From NCBI GenBank assembly GCA_019419505.1, contig DXZS01000010.1:61744-125743 (forward strand): a stretch of 64,000 bases of DNA, given 5' to 3'. Source of the DNA: Collinsella sp. (GTDB lineage: Bacteria > Actinomycetota > Coriobacteriia > Coriobacteriales > Coriobacteriaceae). Of the stretch, positions 43,686 to 51,092 are shown in pieces. How positions within the stretch are numbered: the stretch's first letter is position 1; the number at the start of each line of letters is the position of its first letter. The position numbers were made by a program, and so were the translations under genes. Under the pieces are notes generated by a model. It did no database searches. It saw only the letters and a program-made list of their open reading frames with translations, and was not told the DNA's origin.

Positions 43686-44825
43686 TTAGTAGTCCACCGC
43701 CGCAGGACTGTTCATCCAGTCGCTCACGAACGCACCGTAACGGCCCTCGATAATGGCCTGGCGGGCACGCTGCATAAGGTTGAGCAGGTAGTAGATGTTG
43801 TGCATCGACAGCAGAATACCGCCGAGCATCTCCTTCTGCGTGACCATGTGACGGATGAGCGCGCGGCTGTAGCCGCCCGTGCACACCGGGCAGGTGCAGG
43901 TGGGGTCGATGGGGCCGTCGTCGTGCGCAAAGCGCGCGTTGCGGAAGTTAAGGCGACCTTCACTGGAGAACGCCGTACCCATGCGGCCGGTGCGCGTCGG
44001 CAGCACGCAGTCGAACATGTCGATGCCCACGCCAACGCCGCGCACGAGCGTGGTAGGGTTGCCGACGCCCATGAGGTAGCGCGGCTTGTGCTTAGGCATG
44101 TACTCGGAAACCAGCGGTGCCAGAGTCTCGAACATGGTCTCGTGGTCCTCGCCCACCGAATAGCCGCCGATGCCGTAGCCGGGGAAGTCGCCGCACTCCT
44201 CCAGGTGGCGCAGCGATCGAAGGCGCAGGTCCAGATGCATGCCGCCCTGGACGATGCCAAAGAGTGCCTGGTCATCGCGGGTGTGAGCCTTGTAGCAGCG
44301 CTCGGCCCACATGCTTGACAGCTCCACGGCGCGCTCGACGTAGGCGCGCGTGGCAGGATAGCCGGGGCACTGATCGAGCTGCATGCAGATGTCGGAGCCG
44401 AGCTTCATGGCGATTTCCATGTTGTCCTCGGGCGTCCAGAACACGTGGCGGCCGTCGTAGTCGTTGACGATAAAGCGCACGCCCTCGTCAGTGAGCTTGA
44501 CGGCGTCGTTGTGGCTGAAGACCTGGAAACCGCCCGAATCGGTGAGGATGGGGCCGTGCCAGTTCATAAACTTGTGCAGTCCGCCCAGCTCGGCGATGGT
44601 GTCCTCGCCGGGACGCATGGACAGGTGGTAGGTATTGGCAAGCACGATCTGGGCGCCGAGCTGCTTGACGGTCTCGGTAGGAATACCCTTGACGTTTGCC
44701 TTGGTGCCCACGGGCATAAAGATCGGCGTCTCGATGTCGCCGTGCGGGGTGTGCAGCACGCCAGCGCGCGCGTGCGTCGTCGGGTCCTCGGCGATCAGGT
44801 CGAATTTAAAAAGGCTCTGGTCCAT
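43686..44825 (-). CDS. tgt: Queuine tRNA-ribosyltransferase
   Basis: 379 aa, the normal Tgt length. It swaps guanine 34 of GUN-anticodon tRNAs for the queuosine precursor preQ1. The catalytic Asp is in LTDSGGFQVFS. The zinc site is CTCPVC plus a His in RALIRHM. TFHLP-like THARAGVLHTPHGDIETPIFMPVGT opens the protein. AAGGAG stands 7 nt before the ATG. queA and queH are 3.6-5.5 kb to the right, on the same strand but interrupted by other genes. Upstream lies the composite repeat at 44919. Confidence 0.96.
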   Translation of the reverse strand: MDQSLFKFDLIAEDPTTHARAGVLHTPHGDIETPIFMPVGTKANVKGIPTETVKQLGAQIVLANTYHLSMRPGEDTIAELGGLHKFMNWHGPILTDSGGFQVFSHNDAVKLTDEGVRFIVNDYDGRHVFWTPEDNMEIAMKLGSDICMQLDQCPGYPATRAYVERAVELSSMWAERCYKAHTRDDQALFGIVQGGMHLDLRLRSLRHLEECGDFPGYGIGGYSVGEDHETMFETLAPLVSEYMPKHKPRYLMGVGNPTTLVRGVGVGIDMFDCVLPTRTGRMGTAFSSEGRLNFRNARFAHDDGPIDPTCTCPVCTGGYSRALIRHMVTQKEMLGGILLSMHNIYYLLNLMQRARQAIIEGRYGAFVSDWMNSPAAVDY

Positions 44826-44918
44826 AAACTGGAACTCCTTGGTTGCGGTTCATACGCAAACCATTATACGGGCAACCCGCAAGGAGCACCGACTCGACAG
44901 AAACTGATGCATTAAACG

Positions 44919-45053
44919 ACTAGTCGTCGGGGACAATCTTCAGCGCCATCTTGCAAAGAAGTGTCCCAATCTGCCGGCACTTAGGGACCGTCCCCAGGTG
45001 CCGGCAAGAGCGTCCCTTTCGACTAGTCATTTAAGAACGTCCCCAACGACTAC
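44919..45053. repeat. Composite MITE-like palindrome (GTAGTCA family, nested copy)
   Basis: The outer ends TAGTCGTCGGGGAC (from 44921) and GTCCCCAACGACTA (to 45052) pair. Inside is a second palindrome, TGCCGGCAC / GTGCCGGCA, of the family at 28064, and the CGACTAGTC core near 45020. One repeat seems to have landed in another. It precedes RNA copy B. Confidence 0.75.
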
Positions 45054-45079
45054 ATCTGGGATTATTTCCAACGGCCAAG

Positions 45080-45247
45080 GCAACGCCGATGCTCTGACAA
45101 CGTCAGCGAGCGGTCGCCAGAGCGAACAAATTGGCATGAAAAGAGGACGGCATAGACCTTCTGGTCATGCCGTCCTCTTTGAATGACAAGTTGTCGCTCT
45201 GGTGACCGCGCAGCGTCGGCTGGTCCGCCGTTCGTTAGAACGGCGGA
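45080..45247. ncRNA. Structured RNA element, copy B
   Basis: Same plan as copy A. Stem 1 is CGGTCGCCAGAGCG (45111-45124) with CGCTCTGGTGACCG (45195-45208), one G-U pair, and bases changed on both sides relative to A. The inner hairpin is extended (AAGAGGACGGCA / TGCCGTCCTCTT) around the same GACC-TTCT-GGTC tip. The end hairpin is TCCGCCGTTC / GAACGGCGGA instead of the GTTACGCGG form. It ends 17 bp from the stop of the SDR gene. Confidence 0.75.
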
Positions 45248-45264
45248 ACCTGAGACGTAACCCC

Positions 45265-46065
45265 CTACGGCCGCTGGCCCATGCCGCCCTCGAGGGTGAC
45301 GGTCTCGCCGTTCATATACTTAAAGTCGGGGCCGCAAAGCTGAACGACCACGCGGCCGATCTCCTTCTCGACGTCGCCGTAGTGACCAGCCGGCGGCATG
45401 TGGACGTTGGCCTTAAACGCCTCGGGATAGGCATCCTGGAAGTTCTCGAGCGCAGCGGTCCAAGCAAGCGGGCAAACGATATTGACGTTGATGCCGTCCT
45501 TGCCCCACTCGTTGGCGGCAACGCGGGTCAGGCCGCGGATGCCCTCCTTGGCGGCAGCATAGCTGCACTGGCCATAGTTGCCAAACAGGCCGGCACCCGA
45601 GGCAAAGTTGACCACGGAGCCCTTGGTCTCCTTCAGGTGCGGATAGGCCTTCTGCATGTACAGGTAAGTGGCATACAGGCCAGAGTAAATGGCAAGGTTA
45701 AACTGGTCCATAGTGTGATCGGCAATGGTCACGCCCGAGGCGCTGGCCTGAGCATTGTTGACGACGGCGTCGATGCGGCCGAACTCCTCAATGGCCTTGT
45801 CGATGACGTTCTGGACGACAGCCTCATTGTCCTGACCAGCCGAGACATCGGCCTGAACAGGCAGAACCTTGACACCGTACTCGGCCTCGAGAGACTCCTT
45901 GGCGGCCTCGAGCTTGGCGACGTTGCGGCCGGTGATGACGAGGTTCGCGCCCTCCTTGGCAAATGCGATATCGATGCCGTAGCCGATGGAGCCAGCGGAA
46001 CCGTCCTTAAGCGTGGCCTTGCCGCCGCCGGTGACGATCACGGTCTTACCAGTGAAAAGTCCCAT
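45265..46065 (-). CDS. Short-chain dehydrogenase/reductase
   Basis: 266 aa from ATG 46065 (MGLFTGKTVIVTGGG), with GAAAGGA 6 nt upstream. A Rossmann fold opens the chain: TGGGKATLKDGSAGSIGYG, longer than the usual TGxxxGxG by an insert. NNAQAS follows in place of NNAG, then the catalytic Ser in NFASGAG and Tyr/Lys in CSYAAAKEG. The C-terminus ends GGMGQRP. It is a classical NAD(P)H oxidoreductase; steroid or bile-acid substrates occur in related gut bacteria, but nothing here fixes the substrate. RNA copy B lies directly after it. Confidence 0.88.
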   Translation of the reverse strand: MGLFTGKTVIVTGGGKATLKDGSAGSIGYGIDIAFAKEGANLVITGRNVAKLEAAKESLEAEYGVKVLPVQADVSAGQDNEAVVQNVIDKAIEEFGRIDAVVNNAQASASGVTIADHTMDQFNLAIYSGLYATYLYMQKAYPHLKETKGSVVNFASGAGLFGNYGQCSYAAAKEGIRGLTRVAANEWGKDGINVNIVCPLAWTAALENFQDAYPEAFKANVHMPPAGHYGDVEKEIGRVVVQLCGPDFKYMNGETVTLEGGMGQRP

Positions 46066-46359
46066 ACAAAGTCCTTTCAAATCGCGACGGGCCCACCCGC
46101 CGACTGCGCGCATCCAACTTCACGCGCCAAAAGCTGAAATGCAACTTTAGCGGGTTCAAGTGAAAAATAAAGACCGCAGCAGGCGAACGGCACAACGTCA
46201 TTCGGCGAAGGGAATGTCAAGCACGAACTGGATAAAGAGGCCGAATTTTTGTCAGCCAAACGAGCCATCGAACACGTTTTGAAACTTTGCTGCGGCGCGC
46301 GGGATGTCGGCGCGAGACTTTATCATAGGGTGACAAACAACGATGAGGAGCACATGCCT

Positions 46360-48123
46360 ATGACAGACGAGCTGGACCCCCAGACTCAACAGCATATTGA
46401 TGATCCCGCAGACGTCACCGCAGATACTGACGCTGTGACCTGCGATGGTATCGACATCGACGACCCCATCTTGGACGAAAGCGCTACGGCGGAAACCCCC
46501 GAAACAGAAAACGCCGATGAGCAAAACGACGATGCGCCCGCTCAGGACGACGCCCCTGTACAGGACGACGCCCCGCAAGCAGCGGGCCCCATCGAGGTGT
46601 CTTCGGAAGAAGAGCTCGATGCCGTCATGGACTCCATGATGGATGCTGTCAAAGCGATGAAAGACGCCGTCGCCGATTCCGATATTGATGCCGAGGAAGA
46701 GGAGGCCGCCGAGGCGGCCTCGACCTTTGTGCCCGGCGAGACTCCGGTTGCCGACCAGGGCAGCACCATGCCCTCGTTTCTGCAGCTCGAGCACCCCACG
46801 ATTGGCGCCGATGCGGTCGATCCGCACGCAGCAGGCTTTTCTGTGGTCGAGGGCGGTACCGGCAATATCGCCGCGCCGCAGGCTGCCGATGCGGACGCCG
46901 CCGACACCGCTCGCCCGACCGCCCCGCACTCCCCCGCCGCGAGCCGCGATCTGGGGACCGCTGTCTCGAACACAGCGAACGCCGTGGGCGCCTTTATCGC
47001 CCAGGGTGCCTCGGCCATGCGCGAGATGAATGCCGCGAAAAAGGCACTTGCCGATGCCCGCGCCCACCTGGCCGAACTTGAGCAGCGCATTGCCGATCAG
47101 GCCGAGGAACTCGAGACGCGCCAGGATATCGCAGGCCGCTACGACCAGATCGTCGCCGACCAGCGCCAGGCGATTGCCACGGCCCAAAAGACTGCAGCGG
47201 CCGCCGAGATTGACCGTGATGCCCACGCCGCCAAAGCGACAGAGCTCAAGGGTCAGTTCGAACAAATGAAGACAGAGGATGACGCGACTGAGCTCCGCCT
47301 GAAGGCCGCGCTCGATGCCGTGGAGGCCCGCGAGGCGAGCTCGCGCGAGACCGGCAACCGCCTCATTCGACGTCTTGAGGATTCCAAGCGCATCCGCGAC
47401 AAGGTAAAGGCCGAGCGAGACGCCGGCATTGCCGCCGCACAACAAACCGTCGACGCCACGCGCGCCCAGCTCGAGACGCTGCGTCATGAGTATGCCGAGC
47501 TGCAACGCAATCCCTCGGCAAATCCCGCCAACTATACGGTGCGCACCAGCGAGCTCTCGATGCAGATCTCCGACACGGCAGATGCCCTGCGTAAAGCCGA
47601 AGAAGATGTCCCGCGCATCACCGCCGACCTTGAACACTCGCTTGCCGCAGCCGAGCAGGCCGTCGAGCAGGCGCAAGCCCCCATCGCCGACGCCAAGCGA
47701 GCCCATCAGGCCGTGACGGCGGAGGCCGATGCCGCGCGCGACGAGCTGCAGACCGCAAAAACCGCCGCTGCAACGCGCCAGCGCGAACTGCGCGAGAAGA
47801 TCGCTGCCGAGGACAAGGCACGCCGCGACCAAGAGCAGAGCATAGCCAACGCCCAAGCAGATGCCGCGCATGCGCAGTCGATTATCGAACAGGCGACCGA
47901 GGTGCACGACCACCCAGAGATCACTGAGTCGCTTGCAGGATCCTTGGCCCGAGACAAAGCCGAACACGCCGAGACCGAGCGAGAGGTTACCCAGCTCGAA
48001 GCCACCGAGGACGCGGTGCGCGAGCGTACCCGCGACTCACGCATCAAATTCACCGGCGCCATCGTCTGCATCGTCGCCGCAATCCTGGTGATCATCGCAA
48101 TCTGGCTGTTCGCAAACAAGTAA
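46360..48123 (+). CDS. Acidic coiled-coil protein with C-terminal membrane anchor
   Basis: 587 aa from ATG 46360, with AGGAG 9 nt before; an ATG two codons earlier is too close. The first ~130 residues are very acidic and repetitive (QDDAPVQDDAPQ). A short middle part is followed by ~350 residues of Ala/Glu/Lys/Arg-rich heptad sequence, clearly coiled coil. The last 25 residues (GAIVCIVAAILVIIAIWLF) form one membrane segment, so it is tail-anchored with the coil in the cytosol. I recognise no family. A scaffold or stress role is a guess. It stands alone, divergent from the SDR gene. Confidence 0.7.
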   Translation: MTDELDPQTQQHIDDPADVTADTDAVTCDGIDIDDPILDESATAETPETENADEQNDDAPAQDDAPVQDDAPQAAGPIEVSSEEELDAVMDSMMDAVKAMKDAVADSDIDAEEEEAAEAASTFVPGETPVADQGSTMPSFLQLEHPTIGADAVDPHAAGFSVVEGGTGNIAAPQAADADAADTARPTAPHSPAASRDLGTAVSNTANAVGAFIAQGASAMREMNAAKKALADARAHLAELEQRIADQAEELETRQDIAGRYDQIVADQRQAIATAQKTAAAAEIDRDAHAAKATELKGQFEQMKTEDDATELRLKAALDAVEAREASSRETGNRLIRRLEDSKRIRDKVKAERDAGIAAAQQTVDATRAQLETLRHEYAELQRNPSANPANYTVRTSELSMQISDTADALRKAEEDVPRITADLEHSLAAAEQAVEQAQAPIADAKRAHQAVTAEADAARDELQTAKTAAATRQRELREKIAAEDKARRDQEQSIANAQADAAHAQSIIEQATEVHDHPEITESLAGSLARDKAEHAETEREVTQLEATEDAVRERTRDSRIKFTGAIVCIVAAILVIIAIWLFANK

Positions 48124-48148
48124 GCCAGCTGCCAAAAACGCCCAACGC

Positions 48149-48221
48149 AGTTGCGGTGAGATAGTTCCTGTTTAGCCCTAAAAAAGGCCAATTCAAGAAC
48201 TATCTCACCGCAACTTTTTTA
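48149..48221. repeat. Palindromic repeat, TTGCGGTG family (copy 3), also a terminator
   Basis: 19-bp perfect arms AGTTGCGGTGAGATAGTTC (48149-48167) and complement (48197-48215), then TTTTTT. The outer half matches copies 1-2; the inner half differs in both arms together. Confidence 0.85.
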
Positions 48222-48231
48222 GTGGTGCAAG

Positions 48232-48289
48232 GTAGTTATTGAGGACGTTCTTAAACGACTAGTCATTTAAGAACGTCCCCAATGACTAC
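48232..48289. repeat. MITE-like palindrome, GTAGTCA family (copy 3)
   Basis: GTAGTTATTGAGGACGTTCTT pairs with AAGAACGTCCCCAATGACTAC ending 48289, two wobbles, with CGACTAGTC at the centre. It lies 14 bp before RNA copy C. Confidence 0.85.
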
Positions 48290-48302
48290 AGCAACAACCA
48301 CG

Positions 48303-48469
48303 GCAACGCCGATGTTTTGGCGCGGACAGCGAAAACGCCCCTAAGCGAGCAAGGTGACGTGAAAGAGGAGGGCATTGACCTTCTGGTCATGCCCGACGAT
48401 TGAACGTCAGATTGCCGCTTAGGGGCGTTTGCAGCGTCGAGCCGTTACGCGGTTCGTAGAACCGCGTAA
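48303..48469. ncRNA. Structured RNA element, copy C
   Basis: Stem 1 is AAACGCCCCTAAGCG (48333-48347) with CGCTTAGGGGCGTTT (48416-48430), 15 perfect pairs with many paired changes against copies A and B. The inner hairpin is GGGCA-TGACC-TTCT-GGTCA-TGCCC. The end hairpin is GTTACGCGGTTC / GAACCGCGTAAC, abutting the stop of queA. The start GGCAACGCCGATG and the loop parts AGCGAGCAAGGTG and GCAGCGTCG are conserved. Confidence 0.75.
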
Positions 48470-48470
48470 C

Positions 48471-49688
48471 TTACAAAATGAGCATGGCGTCACCAAAGCT
48501 GAAGAAGCGGTAGCGTTCTTCGATAGCAGCGGCGTAGGCATCCATGATCTGGTCGCGGGTGGCAAGTGCGCTTACGAGCATCATGAGCGTGGAGCGCGGC
48601 ACGTGGAAGTTCGTGATCAGCGCGTCGACCACGTGATAGGTCGAGCCGGGCATAAGGTAGAGCTGCGTTGTCGCGTTCTCGCGCACCACGATGTCGCCGC
48701 GGCCGAGCGTGTCGGCCCCGTCCTCGCGGCCCTCAAAATAGCGCGCCGTCACAGCCGGATCGGACACCGGCGCGTCCGCGTCAAACGCGCTCTCGAGCGA
48801 GCGCACTGCGGTAGTGCCGACGGCGATCACACGATGGCCCTCGGCCTTCGCCTTATGCACAGCGTCGACAACCTCCTGCGACACGTGGTAGCGCTCGGTG
48901 TGCATCACGTGCTGTGTAGGGTCGTCCTCCTCCACCAGACGGAAGGTATCGATACCCACCTCGAGCTCGACGGCGGCAAACTTCGCGCCCTTGGCCTCGA
49001 TAGCGGCCATGAGCTCGGGAGTAAAGTGCAGACCCGCCGTAGGAGCGGCAGCCGAGTGCTCCTCCTTCATGGCGTAGACGGTCTGGTACTTCTCGGGATC
49101 GCCCTCGTAATCGGTAATGTAGGGCGGCAGCGGCACGTGGCCGGCAGCGTGGATGGCCTCGTCGAGCGTGCGCGGGTCGCCGGCGGCATTGCAACCGGCC
49201 GGCTCAAAGCGCACCAGACGGCCACCGCGGCTATCGGTAACAAAGTCGACGACCTCGGCCGTCAGCACCACGGGCGCGCCCTCGGGCGCATGGGCGCCGC
49301 CCGCACGATACTCAATCTGAGCACCGGGCTTCAGGCGCTTACCCGGCTTGACCAGGCACTCCCAGACATGGCCCAGCGGATCCACATCCTCGCGGCGCTT
49401 GAGCAGCAGTGTCTCGACCACGCCACCCGAGCCCGCCTTGCGACCGATAAGACGGGCCGGCATCACGCGCGTCTTGTTGATGACGAGCACGTCGCCCGGC
49501 TCGATATAGTCGATGATGTCGCGGAAGATGCGGTGCTCAACGGTACCGCCGTGCTCCAGCGGCGTTCCCGCCTGAGAGCCCTTGCGATCCACCACCAGCA
49601 ATCGGCAGGAATCGCGCGGCTCGGCAGGAGCCTGGGCAATCAGTTCCTCGGGAAGGTTGTAGTCAAAATCATCGGTACGCATAGACAC
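48471..49688 (-). CDS. queA: S-adenosylmethionine:tRNA ribosyltransferase-isomerase
   Basis: 405 aa. It adds the epoxycyclopentane ring from SAM to preQ1-tRNA. The start FDYNLPEELIAQAP, the block SPTAGLHFT-like APTAGLHFTPEL, and YHVSQEV are typical. I keep the GTG at 49688, which is 8 nt after AAGGAG; the next ATG is too far from the site. The 3' end carries RNA copy C immediately after the stop. queH lies 64 nt upstream, so queH-queA are probably co-transcribed, completing the pathway with tgt. Confidence 0.95.
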   Translation of the reverse strand: MSMRTDDFDYNLPEELIAQAPAEPRDSCRLLVVDRKGSQAGTPLEHGGTVEHRIFRDIIDYIEPGDVLVINKTRVMPARLIGRKAGSGGVVETLLLKRREDVDPLGHVWECLVKPGKRLKPGAQIEYRAGGAHAPEGAPVVLTAEVVDFVTDSRGGRLVRFEPAGCNAAGDPRTLDEAIHAAGHVPLPPYITDYEGDPEKYQTVYAMKEEHSAAAPTAGLHFTPELMAAIEAKGAKFAAVELEVGIDTFRLVEEDDPTQHVMHTERYHVSQEVVDAVHKAKAEGHRVIAVGTTAVRSLESAFDADAPVSDPAVTARYFEGREDGADTLGRGDIVVRENATTQLYLMPGSTYHVVDALITNFHVPRSTLMMLVSALATRDQIMDAYAAAIEERYRFFSFGDAMLIL

Positions 49689-49752
49689 GTCGGATACTCC
49701 TTATATAGCTAAAGTCCGCTCTACATCCTAGCAGGCTGACGTCCCAAATGAA

Positions 49753-50328
49753 CTACTTTTTGGCGGCTTTACGCTCGTCGCGGATGCGGGCGCGATCCAT
49801 GGCCGCCTCGACGGCCGAGAATCGGCAGCCGCAGTAGTTCTGCCGATACATGCCCAGCTCGCGCGAACGGCGCGTAGCCTCGGGATAATACGGGCGAAAA
49901 TCGCGAATCACCGGAGTGAGACCGCGGGCAGCAGCCAGACGCTCCAACACATCATTGCAGGTTTCGAACAACTGGTACGGCGAGACGGCGAGCGTCGTGC
50001 CCACAAACTCAAACCCGCGCTCCTGGGCCACACGGCACGCCTCGGCCAGACGCAGGGCATAGCATGCGCGACAGCGACGGGCTCGATCGGCGCCCAGCGG
50101 GGCCACGCCGGCCTCCCAGCGCTCCCGGTCCTCCCCCGCCTCGACGAGCTCGATGCCGCCTTCGGCACACCACCGGCGCAGCTCGTCCAGGCGACGCTGC
50201 CATTCATCGTGCGGCTGAATATTGGGGTTGGTCCAGCAGATTGTGGGCTCAAACCCCTCCTCGCGCAGCAGGCGGACCGGCTCAAGCGAGCACGGTGCGC
50301 AGCAAGCGTGCAACAACAACGGCTTCAT
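49753..50328 (-). CDS. queH: Epoxyqueuosine reductase QueH
   Basis: 191 aa from ATG 50328; GGAG lies 6 nt upstream, while an ATG two codons earlier overlaps the site. The Cys motifs of QueH/DUF208 are all present: HACCAPCS at the start, RRCRACYALRL in the middle and QNYCGCRFS near the end, for the iron-sulphur and metal centre. It reduces epoxyqueuosine to queuosine, the last step, and replaces QueG. The gene is just upstream of queA on the same strand. Confidence 0.93.
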   Translation of the reverse strand: MKPLLLHACCAPCSLEPVRLLREEGFEPTICWTNPNIQPHDEWQRRLDELRRWCAEGGIELVEAGEDRERWEAGVAPLGADRARRCRACYALRLAEACRVAQERGFEFVGTTLAVSPYQLFETCNDVLERLAAARGLTPVIRDFRPYYPEATRRSRELGMYRQNYCGCRFSAVEAAMDRARIRDERKAAKK

Positions 50329-50390
50329 CAACATCTCCTCTCCCGCAATGATTTTTTAATCCCCGTCCCAGAAAAATCATTCCAAAAAGA

Positions 50391-50960
50391 CTACTTTGCG
50401 AAAAAGCGCACGCCAAAGGACGTGTCCTCGCAGGCAACAATGCGGCGATCGCGCAGAATGGTTCGCACGTAGTACCAGTCGCCCACACAGCCCGACAAAT
50501 GCAAGCCGGCCGCCAGGTAGCACAGCAGCGGATAGCCCGAGAACGCAAACCCCAGGGCAAACGCTGTCGTCACAACAACCGTCGGCGCCAGGCAAACTGC
50601 CACGTACCGCCGGCGCGAATACACCACGCCCTCGGCGCAGGCATAGATCATCGCCGTCTCGCGATTCGCCCCAAAGGTCACCTGCGCGCCCGCAGGCGCC
50701 AGCAGCTTAAAAAACACACCGTGCACCAGCTCGTGCACGGCAAATGACGCCGCCGAAACCGCAGCTAAGCCGACTATCCAGCCCAAGACCGTGGTCCAGC
50801 CGCCCGCGTCAGCCGCATCCAAGTCCGCAGGCCCGCCCATCAGCATAAACACCGGCACCAAGCACACAGCAAATGCGCCGAGCACGGCCATCCCCCACAC
50901 AAAGCAGGCGTGCAGAAAATCCTCGTCTTCAAACGCATGTATGTTGGAAATCTCATTCAT
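50391..50960 (-). CDS. DUF3267-like membrane metalloprotease-type protein
   Basis: 189 aa with four to five hydrophobic segments. The HExxH zinc-protease motif appears as AVHELVHGVFFKLLAP near residue 75, embedded in a membrane segment. Related DUF3267 proteins show the same layout; no substrate is known. AGATTT-CATTC context at the start gives a weak ribosome site. It is divergent from metG, with about 130 bp between. Confidence 0.75.
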   Translation of the reverse strand: MNEISNIHAFEDEDFLHACFVWGMAVLGAFAVCLVPVFMLMGGPADLDAADAGGWTTVLGWIVGLAAVSAASFAVHELVHGVFFKLLAPAGAQVTFGANRETAMIYACAEGVVYSRRRYVAVCLAPTVVVTTAFALGFAFSGYPLLCYLAAGLHLSGCVGDWYYVRTILRDRRIVACEDTSFGVRFFAK

Positions 50961-51092
50961 AGCATCTTAGGATAGCGCCCCTGCCACGTACCCGTCCGCA
51001 TGTGCGATAATGTCGAACGATATGCACGAATTGACCACCGCGTCGCCAGGCCTTGCGCCCGGCTGCGCTCTCACCATATGCGAAGGAGTCCC

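Noticed and set aside
46252..47967. 571-codon minus-strand frame opposite the coiled-coil gene
   Set aside because: Shadow of a low-complexity Ala/Glu/Arg-rich gene that has a good ribosome site on the plus strand.
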